Assembly (NCBI RefSeq): GCF_001889525.1
Contig: NZ_CP018192.1
Span: 62,001-126,000, forward strand
Source: Granulibacter bethesdensis
GTDB lineage: Bacteria; Pseudomonadota; Alphaproteobacteria; Acetobacterales; Acetobacteraceae
Length of the DNA stretch: 64,000 nt
Reading direction: 5' to 3'
The notes beneath the pieces are model-generated. The model searched no databases and was not told where the DNA came from. It was given only the letters and a program-made list of their open reading frames with translations. Shown in pieces: positions 26,170-35,739 of the stretch (positions are counted from its first letter, which is position 1; every line of letters begins with the position of its first letter). The translations under genes were made by a program, and so were the position numbers.

Positions 26170-29149
26170 TGAGCCGTACTCCTTCCGGATCATAGAACAC
26201 AAACTCGGTGACTTTCGCGGCAATGGTTCGGCCGGGCATCGGAATATACACGGTCTGCCCGATTCTGGCCCGTCCGCCTTTGATCATCGCCAGCGCAATG
26301 GAGCGGCCCAGCGTGGCACTGCGATAGGCGCTGGTGACGTGCCCGATCATGGGCATCGGCAACGGATGCGCCGGATCGGCCACGATCTGCGCGCCTTCTT
26401 CCAGCACGATAGCCGGATCATCCGTCAACAGCCCGACAAGCTGCTTGCGGTTCGGATCTTTCATCGAAGCGCGCTCCAACGAGCGTTTGCCGACGAAATC
26501 CTTCTTCGCCTTGCCGATGGCCCAGGCCAGCCCGACATCATCCGGCGTGGCGGTGCCATCGGTTTCCTGACCGACAATCACGTAGCCTTTTTCGGCACGC
26601 AGCACATGCATCGTTTCCGTACCGTATGGCACGATACCGAAAGCCTGACCGCGCTCATACACTGCTTCCCAAACCGCCCGGCCGTAATCCGCCGGGACGT
26701 TGAGCTCATAACCCAGCTCACCGGTGAAGCTGACGCGGAACAGACGGCCCGGCACCCCGGCAATGGTGGCGTCGGCGACGCTCATATGCGCGAAGTCGTT
26801 CAGATCCACACCCTCGATCAGAGGCGCAATGATGTCGCGGGCTTTTGGACCCTGCACCGCAATCACCGCCCATTGTTCGGTGGTAGAGGTCAGCCAGACA
26901 TCGAGTTCAGGCCACTCGGTCTGCCGGTAATCCTCCATCATCGCCAGCACGCGCGGGGCGCCGCTGGTGGTGGTGGTGACATGGAAACGATCCTGCGCAA
27001 TGCGCCCGATCACGCCGTCATCGGTGATAAAGCCGTCTTCACGCAGCAGCAGGCCATAACGGCATTTGCCGGGTTTCAGCTTGTCCCACGCATTGACATA
27101 CAGACGGTTGAGGAACTCTGCCGCATCCGGTCCGACCACTTCGATCTTGCCAAGTGTGGAGGCATCGAAAATACCGGCTGCGGCACGGGCCCGGGCGCAT
27201 TCGCGCAGCACCGCCGCATCCATATCCTCGCCGTCCTGAGGGAAGTAACGGGCCCGTTTCCAGATGCCGACATCCTCGAACACCGCGCCATGTTCTTCGG
27301 CCCAGGCATGGATCGGCGTCTTGCGCAGCGGATCGAACAGGTCGCCCCGCGCTGTGCCCGCAAACGCGCCGAACGTAACGGGCGTGTAGGGCGGACGGAA
27401 CGTGGTCAGGCCGATCTGCGGCACTGGCGTATCCAGCGCACCGGACACGATGCCCAGCGCGTTCATGTTGGAGGTCTTCCCCTGATCGGTGGCCATGCCG
27501 GTGGTGGTGTAGCGCTTCACATGCTCGATAGAGCGGAAGCCCTCCCGCACGGCCAGTTTGATGTCCTTGGCGGTTGCATCGTTCTGGAAATCCACGAAAG
27601 CCTTGGCATAGGGGGAGTGGCGGTTATGCGGCACCTCGCCGATGAAGCCGCCCGTGCCCGCTGCGGGTGCGTTGACCTGGAAAAAGCGGCTGTTGCCGCC
27701 CTTCGCAGCGTCCAGACCGGCGGAATACCCGTCTTCCAGCGCTACAGCGAGGCCGAAATGACCCGCACAGGCACCGGCAGAGCGTTCATTTTCCGCATGT
27801 GCGCCGGGCACGTAAATCTGCCGTTCCGCATCATAGACCAGTTGGCCCCGGGACTGGCTGAACAGATGCACAGTGGGGGTGAAACCACCACACATCAGTA
27901 CCAGATCGCAGCGGATATGCTCATCACGTCCCTGCTTGCCGCCAATTCGGGCAGAGGACACGCGCAGATGACCACCGGTGCCGATCACGGCCGATCCCAT
28001 CCGGATCGGCAGGCGGGCAGCACGAGCCGCAGCAATACGCTCTCCGTCCGCCTGCTCACGCAGATCGGCGATGGCGGCAATCTCGACGCCCGCTTTCGCA
28101 AGCGCGACTGCCGTGCTGTAGGCTTCGTCATTGGCGGTGGCGATCACCGCTTTGGTGCCCGGCTTCACGCCATAACGCTGGGCATAGATACGGGCGGAAT
28201 CGGCCAGCATGATGCCGGGACGATCATTTTCCGGAAACACCAGCGGCCTCTCGAGGGAGCCGGTGGCAAGAACCACCTGTCCGGCGCGGACATGCCACAT
28301 CCGCTCACGCGGGGTATTGGGCAGGATGGCAGGCAGATGATCGGTAATGCGCTGTGCCAGACCCACGAAATTATGGGCATAGTAACCGAACGCCGTGGTG
28401 CGGGACAGCAGGGTCACGCGCGGGTCGGCCGCAAGCTGCGCCAGTGTCTCCGATAGCCATAGCTCGGCAGGCTTGCCGTCGATCTGCGCACCGTTCGGTG
28501 CCAGCAGGGAGCCACCCATTTCTGACTGTTCGTCGCACAGGATCACCCTGGCGCCGGCATCGGCCGCGGCCAGAGCGGCAGCGAGACCGGCAGGACCGGC
28601 ACCGACAATCAGCACGTCACAATGGGCGTAACGCTGGGCGTAGTGATCGGCATCCGGGGCGGTCGGGGCTTTGCCCAGACCGGCGGCGCGGCGGATCACC
28701 GGCTCATAGAATTTGTCCCAGGCTTTGCGCGGCCATTTGAAGGTCTTGTAATAGAACCCGGCCGGGAAGAAGGGGCCCAGCGCGTTGTTGATCGCGCCGA
28801 TGTCGAAAGACAAAGACGGGCTGCGATTCTGGCTTTCCGCGACCAGACCGTCGTACAGCTCCACCTGCGTCGCGCGCAGATTGGGGGTGTAGCGGCTCTG
28901 CTCGGCACCTACGCCCACCAGAGCGTTCGGCTCATCGGCGCCGGCGCTCAGCACACCGCGCGGACGGTGATATTTGAACGACCGGCCCATCAGATGCACG
29001 CCATGTGCGAGCAGCGCGGAGGCGAGCGTATCGCCCTGCGCACCCTGATAGGTCTTGCCGTCAAACGTGAAGGAAAGCGGTTTGTCGCGCCGGATGCGGC
29101 CGCCCTGCGGCAGACGGAAGGGCGCGGAATGGATGCTGGGGCTCGTCAT
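26162..29149 (-). CDS. soxA: Sarcosine oxidase, alpha subunit
   Basis: 995 aa, standard length. It has an N-terminal 2Fe-2S-like fold (TFDGKTYQGAQGDTLASALL), an NAD-binding domain (VLIVGAGPAGLAAALAAADAG near residue 175), and a C-terminal aminomethyltransferase (GcvT)-like domain that binds tetrahydrofolate and captures the methyl carbon as methylene-THF (around residues 600-990; GELGYELNVPADYG). Acts in the cytoplasm with SoxB, D and G. It overlaps soxD by ATGA. A long open frame on the opposite strand is a GC-bias shadow. Confidence 0.96.
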   Translation of the reverse strand: MTSPSIHSAPFRLPQGGRIRRDKPLSFTFDGKTYQGAQGDTLASALLAHGVHLMGRSFKYHRPRGVLSAGADEPNALVGVGAEQSRYTPNLRATQVELYDGLVAESQNRSPSLSFDIGAINNALGPFFPAGFYYKTFKWPRKAWDKFYEPVIRRAAGLGKAPTAPDADHYAQRYAHCDVLIVGAGPAGLAAALAAADAGARVILCDEQSEMGGSLLAPNGAQIDGKPAELWLSETLAQLAADPRVTLLSRTTAFGYYAHNFVGLAQRITDHLPAILPNTPRERMWHVRAGQVVLATGSLERPLVFPENDRPGIMLADSARIYAQRYGVKPGTKAVIATANDEAYSTAVALAKAGVEIAAIADLREQADGERIAAARAARLPIRMGSAVIGTGGHLRVSSARIGGKQGRDEHIRCDLVLMCGGFTPTVHLFSQSRGQLVYDAERQIYVPGAHAENERSAGACAGHFGLAVALEDGYSAGLDAAKGGNSRFFQVNAPAAGTGGFIGEVPHNRHSPYAKAFVDFQNDATAKDIKLAVREGFRSIEHVKRYTTTGMATDQGKTSNMNALGIVSGALDTPVPQIGLTTFRPPYTPVTFGAFAGTARGDLFDPLRKTPIHAWAEEHGAVFEDVGIWKRARYFPQDGEDMDAAVLRECARARAAAGIFDASTLGKIEVVGPDAAEFLNRLYVNAWDKLKPGKCRYGLLLREDGFITDDGVIGRIAQDRFHVTTTTSGAPRVLAMMEDYRQTEWPELDVWLTSTTEQWAVIAVQGPKARDIIAPLIEGVDLNDFAHMSVADATIAGVPGRLFRVSFTGELGYELNVPADYGRAVWEAVYERGQAFGIVPYGTETMHVLRAEKGYVIVGQETDGTATPDDVGLAWAIGKAKKDFVGKRSLERASMKDPNRKQLVGLLTDDPAIVLEEGAQIVADPAHPLPMPMIGHVTSAYRSATLGRSIALAMIKGGRARIGQTVYIPMPGRTIAAKVTEFVFYDPEGVRLNG

Positions 29150-29415
29150 GAGCGGGACTCGCCGATTTTGTAGGTGCTGAGGATGACGTCGGTGCGGGTA
29201 TCACGCACCGCGTTGAAGAAGCGGCCGCAGCCATGAGCGTGCCGCCACCGTTCCGCGTGCTCTCCCTTGGGGTTGGAGCGCATGTAGAGATAGGCGGTCC
29301 ATTCCTCATCACTGAGCAAGGCAGGGTCGGCTGGGCGAACCAGATGCGCTTCCCCGCCATAGGTAAATTCGAGTTCGGGTCGCTGACCGCAATAAGGACA
29401 GGTTATCAGCAGCAT
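29146..29415 (-). CDS. soxD: Sarcosine oxidase, delta subunit
   Basis: 89 aa, the expected small size. It has the SoxD zinc site: CPYCGQRPELEF followed by GGEAH near the N-terminus and a later H-x-x-G-C-G-R-F segment. It lies between soxB (33 bases away) and soxA (four-base overlap) in the standard soxBDAG order, which makes the identification firm despite the short length. Confidence 0.95.
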   Translation of the reverse strand: MLLITCPYCGQRPELEFTYGGEAHLVRPADPALLSDEEWTAYLYMRSNPKGEHAERWRHAHGCGRFFNAVRDTRTDVILSTYKIGESRS

Positions 29416-29448
29416 TGTGTCGCCCTTCCGTGCCGGGATGGGAATGAA

Positions 29449-30702
29449 TTAATGCGCAACCGCAGCAGCGGCCGCTTCGTCGATCAGGAATCCGTCCCGG
29501 AACCGCTCGATGGTGAACGGGGCGTTGATTTTGTGCGGCTCGTCACGGGCGATGGTATAGGCCAACAGATGGGCCGCGCCCGGCGTGGCCTTGAACCCGC
29601 CTGTGCCCCAGCCGCAATTCACATACAGGCCGGGTACCGATGTTTTCGCGATAATCGGAGAGCGGTCCGGCGTCACATCGACGATACCACCCCAGTTACG
29701 TAGCATGCGCATGCGGCGGAACATCGGGAACAGCTCGCAAATCGCATCCAGTGTATGGGTGGCGATATGCAGGCCGCCGCGCTGCGTGTAACTGGTATAG
29801 GCATCGGTGCCTGCCCCGATCACCAGCTCGCCCTTGTCGGACTGACTGATATAGGCATGAATGGTGTTGCTCATCACCACGCACGGGAAGACGGGCTTGA
29901 CCGGTTCCGACACCAGCGCCTGCAATGGATAACTTTCGAGAGGCAGGCGAACACCCGCCATACCCAGCACCATGCTGGTATGGCCCGCGGCGGATACGCC
30001 GATTTTCGGGGTGCGGATCACGCCGCGTGTCGTTTCCACCGCTTCTACCGCGCCGGATGCATTCCGGCGGATTCCGGTCACTTCACAATTTTGTATAATA
30101 TCGACACCAAGGGCATCAGCCGCCCGCGCATAACCCCATGCCACCGCATCATGACGGGCCGTTCCAGCCCGGCGCTGCAACGCGGCCCCCAGTACGGGAT
30201 GGCGCATATTGTTGGAAATATTCAGGGGTGGGCAGAAATCTTTTGCTTCTTCCGCCGTCAGCCACTCGTTATCGACGCCGTTCAGACGATTGGCGTGAAC
30301 ATGGCGCTTGAAGCTCTGCACGTCGTGAACGTTATGGGCCAGCATAAGCACGCCGCGCTGGCTGAACATCACATTATAGTTCAGTTCCTGCGTCAGCCCT
30401 TCCCAGAGCTTCAGCGCATGATCGTACAGGGCGGCACTTTCATCGAACAGATAGTTGGAACGGATAATCGTCGTGTTACGGCCGGTATTACCGCCGCCGA
30501 TCCATCCTTTTTCCAGTACGGCGATGTTACGCAGCCCATGTTCCTTCGCCAGATAGTACGCGGCGCCGAGGCCATGCCCGCCCCCGCCGATGATCACGGC
30601 GTCATAGGCTGCTTTCGGCTCAGGATCCCGCCACTGTCGCTGCCAGCCGCGATGGCCGCCCAGCGTGTTCCGGATCAGGGAAAAAGCGGAGAATTTCTGC
30701 AT
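29449..30702 (-). CDS. soxB: Sarcosine oxidase, beta subunit
   Basis: 417 aa FAD/FMN-binding subunit that oxidises the N-methyl group of sarcosine. The dinucleotide-binding site is [20 protein letters not shown] near residue 37. A His in [17 protein letters not shown] corresponds to the region of covalent FMN attachment in characterised enzymes. The C-terminus contains [15 protein letters not shown]. It is the first gene of the minus-strand operon, opposite choX across a 526-bp spacer. Confidence 0.96.
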   Translation of the reverse strand: MQKFSAFSLIRNTLGGHRGWQRQWRDPEPKAAYDAVIIGGGGHGLGAAYYLAKEHGLRNIAVLEKGWIGGGNTGRNTTIIRSNYLFDESAALYDHALKLWEGLTQELNYNVMFSQRGVLMLAHNVHDVQSFKRHVHANRLNGVDNEWLTAEEAKDFCPPLNISNNMRHPVLGAALQRRAGTARHDAVAWGYARAADALGVDIIQNCEVTGIRRNASGAVEAVETTRGVIRTPKIGVSAAGHTSMVLGMAGVRLPLESYPLQALVSEPVKPVFPCVVMSNTIHAYISQSDKGELVIGAGTDAYTSYTQRGGLHIATHTLDAICELFPMFRRMRMLRNWGGIVDVTPDRSPIIAKTSVPGLYVNCGWGTGGFKATPGAAHLLAYTIARDEPHKINAPFTIERFRDGFLIDEAAAAAVAH

Positions 30703-31228
30703 GACGAACTCCTGGCGCGTCTTGCGATATCGGCGGTTTCAGCGCGGTCGCAGAGGCGGTGCATCCATGTATTCGCATAACGGGGTTGCACCATGCAGGT
30801 ATGAAACAGAACATTTTATTGAATGATTGCGACAGATGCCTTTTTGTGTCGGAGGCGTCATGTCGCTAACATTCATGTTTTTTGTCGTGCATAAGCATGC
30901 CGACCCTGCCATCTTCCTGAAATGATAAAAGCGACGGGCTTCCAGGTTATGGTGAAGTCCGGCATCAAGGCGGATCATAAAACAAACCGCCTTCTATAAA
31001 TAAAGCAGCCCTGATTTTTCCGATACATCGGAGGTAAAGGCTGCAACAAAAGGGGGCCTCCCATTGCGTAAGCGAATGGAAGGTTGATGAGGAAACGGAA
31101 GATGAAACTTGCTTCTTTCTCCTGGGGGGATCGGGGGCATTCAGACTTCCGGCTGAACATGGCGATTGCGACGGTTCATGGCCGGGGTAGGCGATAGTCT
31201 TGCCCTTTGTATCGATGGAGGAATGAAC
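30703..31228. promoter_or_regulatory. Divergent promoter region between soxB and choX
   Basis: 526 bp with no convincing gene. It must hold promoters in both directions. Three copies of TGTCG lie at 30847, 30861 and 30883 on the plus strand, near the soxB side, as might be expected of direct-repeat AraC-type half-sites; these could be chance. An AGGAGG-like Shine-Dalgarno (GGAGG 31217-31221) serves choX. No terminator or known riboswitch was found. Confidence 0.5.
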
Positions 31229-32182
31229 ATGCTGAATTCCGTGACTGCGCGCTTGCGCGCGGTCTTGATGGCCGGGGTGGGTTTCGGCCTGTTTGCCAGC
31301 ACTGTGGCCCAGGCTGATCCCTCTTCCTGTCGTAAGGTGCGCCTGTCCGATATCGGATGGACGGATGTTTCCGCCACCACGGCGGTGACGGCAGAGCTGC
31401 TGAAGGATCTCGGTTATCGTCCGGATGTGGCACTTCTGTCGCTCCCGGTCACATACCGGTCGCTTGCAGACAAGCAGCTGGATGTTTTCACCGGCAACTG
31501 GATGCCGTCAGGCGCTGCTGACCGGAAACCTTATGAGGCGTCCCTTGATATTATTGGCCCCAATCTGACTGGGGCTAAATATACGTTGGCTGTTCCCGCG
31601 TATCTCTATGATGCCGGGCTGCATGACTTTGCCGATATCAACAAGTTCGCCGACAAGCTCGGCAACAAGATTTATGGCATCGAGCCGGGCAATGATGGCA
31701 ACCGTCAGATTCTGGAAATCATCGGCAGCAACGCCAACAACCTTGGCAAGTTCAAGCTGATCGAAAGCAGCGAGCAGGGCATGCTGGCGGAAATAGACCG
31801 CAAAATCCGGAACAAGGAACCAATCGTGTTTCTGGGATGGGAGCCTCATCCGATGAACACACTTTACAAGATCAAGTATCTGACGGGCGGTGACAAGCAA
31901 TTCGGCCCGAATTACGGTGGTGCCGAAATCTTCACCAACACCTGGAAGGGCTATTCAGAAAAATGCCCGAATGTCGGGAAACTGCTGCACAATATGCATT
32001 TCTCGCTGGAGGGTGAGAATAAAATGATGGATGCGATCATGAATCATCATGTCGATCCACCGAAGGCTGCGAAAGCCTGGCTCCGCAGCAATCCCGACAC
32101 TGTCAAAACATGGCTGGATGGCGTGACAACTTATGATGGTTCGCCGGGCTGGGAGGCCGTCAAGGCAAAACTGGGCGGCTGA
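31229..32182 (+). CDS. choX: Choline/betaine ABC transporter, substrate-binding protein (ChoX-like)
   Basis: 317-aa periplasmic binding protein. The start at ATG 31229 is chosen because GGAGG ends 7 bases upstream and a signal peptide follows (LRAVLMAGVGFGLFASTVAQA). Mature-region motifs fit the quaternary-amine family, such as VRLSDIGWTDVSATTAV near the N-terminus and the ligand-box area FLGWEPHPMN. With choW (19 bases downstream) and choV it forms a complete importer. Whether the true substrate is choline, betaine or both is not decided by sequence. Confidence 0.92.
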   Translation: MLNSVTARLRAVLMAGVGFGLFASTVAQADPSSCRKVRLSDIGWTDVSATTAVTAELLKDLGYRPDVALLSLPVTYRSLADKQLDVFTGNWMPSGAADRKPYEASLDIIGPNLTGAKYTLAVPAYLYDAGLHDFADINKFADKLGNKIYGIEPGNDGNRQILEIIGSNANNLGKFKLIESSEQGMLAEIDRKIRNKEPIVFLGWEPHPMNTLYKIKYLTGGDKQFGPNYGGAEIFTNTWKGYSEKCPNVGKLLHNMHFSLEGENKMMDAIMNHHVDPPKAAKAWLRSNPDTVKTWLDGVTTYDGSPGWEAVKAKLGG

Positions 32183-32201
32183 TCAGTAAGGAAACGCGGC
32201 G

Positions 32202-33053
32202 ATGGAATGGATTACCGACTGGATCAGTGACAGGAAAATTCCTGTCGGCGCATGGATTGCTCACCTGATCGACTTGTTAAAGCATCATAGTCAGGGCCTG
32301 TTTGACGCGATCTCTATTGCGGTCAGCGCTGTTATCAATGGCTTTTCTGCTCTGCTGTTGAGCGTGCCCGGTCCGCTGATGATCGTGCTCCTGGCGGTAC
32401 TGGCCTATGTGATGCGACGATCTGTTTCCATTGCCGTGTTCACTGCGGCGGCCCTGCTGTTCATTCTGAATCAGGGCTATTGGGATGAGACGATGCAGAC
32501 TCTGGCGCTGGTCCTGAGTTCCGCGCTGGTCTCCACTCTGATCGGGGTGCCGCTGGGCATTGCGGCGGCGCATCGTCCTTGGCTGGCGCAGGGGATGCGG
32601 CCGGTGCTGGATCTGATGCAGACCCTGCCGACCTTCGTTTATCTGATTCCAACCCTGGTCCTGTTCGGGCTGGGGGCGGTGCCGGGCTTGATTTCCACAG
32701 TGATTTTCGCACTGCCTGCCCCGATCCGTCTGACGCAGCTTGGTATTTCCTCCGTGCCGAGACCTCTGATCGAGGCCGGTGAAGCGTTTGGCGCAACGCG
32801 CTGGCAATTGCTGTGGAAGGTGGAACTGCCGGGGGCGAAGACCATGATTCTGGCCGGTCTGACCCAGTGCATCATGCTGAGCCTGTCCATGGTGGTGATC
32901 GCGGCGCTGGTGGGGGCCGGCGGTCTTGGTGTGCCGGTCGTGCGGGCACTCAATACGGTGCGCGTGGATACCGGGTTTGAAGCCGGGCTGGCGATTGTGC
33001 TACTGGCCATTATGCTGGATCGTGTGTTCCGCCCGTCTGAGGATCAATCATGA
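32202..33053 (+). CDS. choW: Choline/betaine ABC transporter, permease (ChoW-like)
   Basis: 283-aa inner-membrane permease with roughly six hydrophobic segments and a ProW/ChoW-type EAA loop (EAGEAFGATRWQLLWKVELP around residue 190) that docks on the ATPase. The ATG is preceded by AAGGAAA. It overlaps choV by ATGA at 33050-33053. It lacks the long soluble N-terminus of E. coli ProW. Confidence 0.93.
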   Translation: MEWITDWISDRKIPVGAWIAHLIDLLKHHSQGLFDAISIAVSAVINGFSALLLSVPGPLMIVLLAVLAYVMRRSVSIAVFTAAALLFILNQGYWDETMQTLALVLSSALVSTLIGVPLGIAAAHRPWLAQGMRPVLDLMQTLPTFVYLIPTLVLFGLGAVPGLISTVIFALPAPIRLTQLGISSVPRPLIEAGEAFGATRWQLLWKVELPGAKTMILAGLTQCIMLSLSMVVIAALVGAGGLGVPVVRALNTVRVDTGFEAGLAIVLLAIMLDRVFRPSEDQS

Positions 33054-34318
33054 TGATCAGCGATAAACAGGACAGCCCGGATGCTGTTTCCGTTCCGGCC
33101 GTCGAGTTTCGGGATGTTGACATCCTGTTCGGCGGATCAACGCAAACCCGGCGTGAGGCGATCAGTCTGGTCGAGTCCGGTGTCAGTCGGGCAGATATTC
33201 TCGAACGCACAGGCGTTGTGGTCGGTGTCGCAGGGGCTAATCTGAAGGTCGGCCATGGTGAAATCAGTGTGTTGATGGGGCTGTCGGGTTCCGGCAAATC
33301 CACTCTTCTGCGTGCCGCAAACGGATTAAACAAGGTAACCCGCGGCTCCGTTCTGCTGCGTCACGGCGATAACGATGTTGTCGATATTGCCAGTTGCGAT
33401 GCCAGAACGCTTCGTCAGGCCCGTATGGAACGGGTAGCGATGGTCTTTCAGCAATTCGCTTTGCTGCCCTGGCGCACAGTGCGGGAAAATGTCGGGATCG
33501 GTCTGGAATTACGTGGCGTTTCCACCGCCGATCGCCGTGTGGTGGTGGATGAGAAGCTGGAATTGGTCGGTCTGAGCGCATGGGCTGATCGCTACGCGCA
33601 TGAATTGTCGGGTGGTATGCAACAGCGTGTCGGGCTGGCCCGTGCCTTCGCCACGGATGCTGATATCCTGCTGATGGATGAGCCGTTCAGCGCGCTGGAT
33701 CCGCTGATCCGCGCCAAATTGCAGGATGAGCTGCTTCAGCTGCAAAGCCGTGTCAAAAAGACCATCGTGTTCGTCAGTCATGATCTGGATGAGGCACTGA
33801 AGCTCGGCAATCACATCACGATCATGGAAGGCGGTCGCATCGTGCAGACCGGTACGCCGGAGGATATCGTCCTGCGTCCTGCTGACCATTATGTCGAGGA
33901 ATTCGTCCGGCACATGAACCCGCTGAATGTGCTGTGTGCCGAGACGCTGATGCGGCCACTATCGACATTCGCGCGGGAAGGCGATGTCGTGCTGCTGGAT
34001 AGTGCCCGCACTTTGAAAGTCGCATTGGGTGGGGGGGATGTCATTCTTTCTGCTTCGTTGAACGACGTTCAGGTTCCGGTCTACGAGATTGAATCTTTCG
34101 ATCCGGAGAATGATGGTCAGGTACCGCAAGGGATCGCGGCTGTGCCGCTGTCGGCCGGGCTGCGGATGGTCGTCAATCTGCGTCAGGCAACCGGCTATCC
34201 CGTGCTGCTGGTGGATCAGGGCCAGTTGCGGGGCGTGTGCGATGATGGTGAAATTCTCAAGGCATTCAGTGGGCTGGAGCGACGCAGCCATCAGGCCGTC
34301 CTGCCGGAACTGGTCTGA
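33050..34318 (+). CDS. choV: Choline/betaine ABC transporter, ATP-binding protein (ChoV-like)
   Basis: 422 aa. Walker A GLSGSGKSTL near residue 82, signature LSGGMQQRVGLARAFA, Walker B ILLMDEPFSALD and a switch His in VFVSHDLDEA are all intact. The N-terminal extension before the nucleotide-binding domain (residues 1-60, FGGSTQTRREAISLVESG) is typical of the glycine betaine/choline group. The C-terminal 130 residues form a CBS-like or regulatory section. A long perfect terminator follows. Confidence 0.93.
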   Translation: MMISDKQDSPDAVSVPAVEFRDVDILFGGSTQTRREAISLVESGVSRADILERTGVVVGVAGANLKVGHGEISVLMGLSGSGKSTLLRAANGLNKVTRGSVLLRHGDNDVVDIASCDARTLRQARMERVAMVFQQFALLPWRTVRENVGIGLELRGVSTADRRVVVDEKLELVGLSAWADRYAHELSGGMQQRVGLARAFATDADILLMDEPFSALDPLIRAKLQDELLQLQSRVKKTIVFVSHDLDEALKLGNHITIMEGGRIVQTGTPEDIVLRPADHYVEEFVRHMNPLNVLCAETLMRPLSTFAREGDVVLLDSARTLKVALGGGDVILSASLNDVQVPVYEIESFDPENDGQVPQGIAAVPLSAGLRMVVNLRQATGYPVLLVDQGQLRGVCDDGEILKAFSGLERRSHQAVLPELV

Positions 34319-34348
34319 TCTGCCTGATCTGCGGCTTCTTTCAATGTG

Positions 34349-34386
34349 AAACAGGCACCCTGATAGTAATCAGGGTGCCTGTTTTA
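34349..34386 (+). terminator. Intrinsic terminator of choXWV, probably bidirectional
   Basis: A 16-bp perfect inverted repeat (34349-34364 with 34369-34384) with a 4-base loop and a short T run on the plus strand. The convergent folE gene ends 25 bases further on, so it likely stops both transcripts. Confidence 0.93.
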
Positions 34387-34408
34387 TGTTCAGGATTGAT
34401 GCGCGTGA

Positions 34409-35011
34409 TCAGCCGAGGGCGCTGGGCTGAACCGGATTATTGATCATGGCCATCAATTCCCGCCGGGTTTCGGGATTGGTGCGGAACACACCCAGCATGC
34501 GGCTGGTGACCATGCTGACGCCGGTCTTGTGCACGCCACGAGTCGTCATGCATTGATGCGCAGCCTCGACGATAACGGCCACGCCGTGCGGCTGAAGGAC
34601 TGAGTCGATCGTATTGGCGATCTGCGCAGTCAGCTTTTCCTGAATTTGCAGGCGCTTGGAGAAAGCTTCCACCACCCGTGCCAGCTTGCTGATGCCCACG
34701 ACGCGGTGACGCGGCAGATAGGCAACATGGGCACGACCGATGATCGGAGCCATGTGATGTTCGCAGAAACTCTCGATGCGGATACCCCGAAGCAGGATGA
34801 TCTCATCATATCCCTCGGTTTCCGAGAATGTCCGTTCCAGCACCTTCACCGGATCATCGTGATAGCCTGCAAACCACTCCTCGTACGCACGAACCACGCG
34901 GGAGGGAGTTTCCTGAAGACCTTCGCGGGTCGGATCGTCACAAGCCCAACGCAGCAGGGTACGCACAGCCTGTTCGGCTTCCTGGCGGCTCGGGCGAGTG
35001 GTCTCCGGCAT
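34409..35011 (-). CDS. folE: GTP cyclohydrolase I
   Basis: First enzyme of folate synthesis. From ATG 35011 it is 200 aa; the frame stays open to an ATG at 35122, which has no Shine-Dalgarno and gives an extra 37 residues unlike FolE. Zinc and active-site motifs are [20 protein letters not shown] and [11 protein letters not shown]. Folate supply matters for the sarcosine oxidase and GlyA steps, but proximity to that operon may be chance. Confidence 0.96.
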   Translation of the reverse strand: MPETTRPSRQEAEQAVRTLLRWACDDPTREGLQETPSRVVRAYEEWFAGYHDDPVKVLERTFSETEGYDEIILLRGIRIESFCEHHMAPIIGRAHVAYLPRHRVVGISKLARVVEAFSKRLQIQEKLTAQIANTIDSVLQPHGVAVIVEAAHQCMTTRGVHKTGVSMVTSRMLGVFRTNPETRRELMAMINNPVQPSALG

Positions 35012-35198
35012 GTCCGCCTCGGCAGGGAGATCAGTGGGGCGGAGCGAAGGCGCATCGGTCAACTCGGTAGTCCTCTTGCGGAAGGGCAGGGGATGTGGGC
35101 ACCGCGATGAGACGCGGTTCATGATCGTTTATGGGATGATGAGAGCGCTACGCCAATGCCGGAAGATGCGGAACCGGGTTTTCAGTCAGGCAGCCATA

Positions 35199-35609
35199 TC
35201 AATGCAGCTTTGTGTTCTGATGGGGGCTGTCGAGGCTGAAGGCCGGAATGGTGATGTCGAAGGCCTCACCGGAGGACGTTTCGATCATATGATATGTTCC
35301 GTGCATAAAGCCGGAGGGTGTATCGAGAGGTGTGCCGGACGTGTAATTGAATTCTTCACCGGGTTCCAGCACAGGCTGCTCCCCCACCACGCCGTCACCG
35401 TGAATATGCTGGGTATGGCCCAGCGCATTGGTGATGTGCCAGGTACGTTGGAGCAGCTGAACCGTGGAAGAACCTTCATTGGCGATACAGACCCGATAGG
35501 CCCATACGAAATGGTGACCATCAGGGCGGGACTGATCGGCCAGATAGATTGGCCGGACGGTCACCCGGATGTGCCGGGTCACGCAGACATAGGCGTTGTG
35601 ATCGCTCAT
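35199..35609 (-). CDS. apaG: ApaG protein
   Basis: 136 aa from ATG 35609; the frame upstream is not ApaG-like. The protein is a single FnIII-like beta domain with the family's hallmarks: VRPIYLADQSRPDGHHFVWAYRV, GEGVVGEQPVLEPGEEFNYTSG-type ligand loop (here GDGVVGEQPVLEPGEEFNYT), and a C-terminal GTYHMI. In other bacteria it is linked to Co2+/Mg2+ homeostasis and to Ap4A, with no proven enzyme activity. It lies 130 bases after metZ on the same strand. Confidence 0.93.
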   Translation of the reverse strand: MSDHNAYVCVTRHIRVTVRPIYLADQSRPDGHHFVWAYRVCIANEGSSTVQLLQRTWHITNALGHTQHIHGDGVVGEQPVLEPGEEFNYTSGTPLDTPSGFMHGTYHMIETSSGEAFDITIPAFSLDSPHQNTKLH

Positions 35610-35739
35610 GAGTGGATCATCAATCGTGTGGTGCTTGCAGACATATCTGAAGAATGAGGGGGCTTGTCCCTGATCGCAATGGCGGCAGGCCAGATTGGTG
35701 GTGGCACCATCCGGCCTGTTCCACAGGGGCGATGGGCTT

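Noticed and set aside
25748-28456. A 902-codon open frame on the plus strand opposite soxA/soxG
   Set aside because: It lies antisense to two well-identified genes, has low-complexity composition typical of GC-rich shadow frames and matches no family I know.
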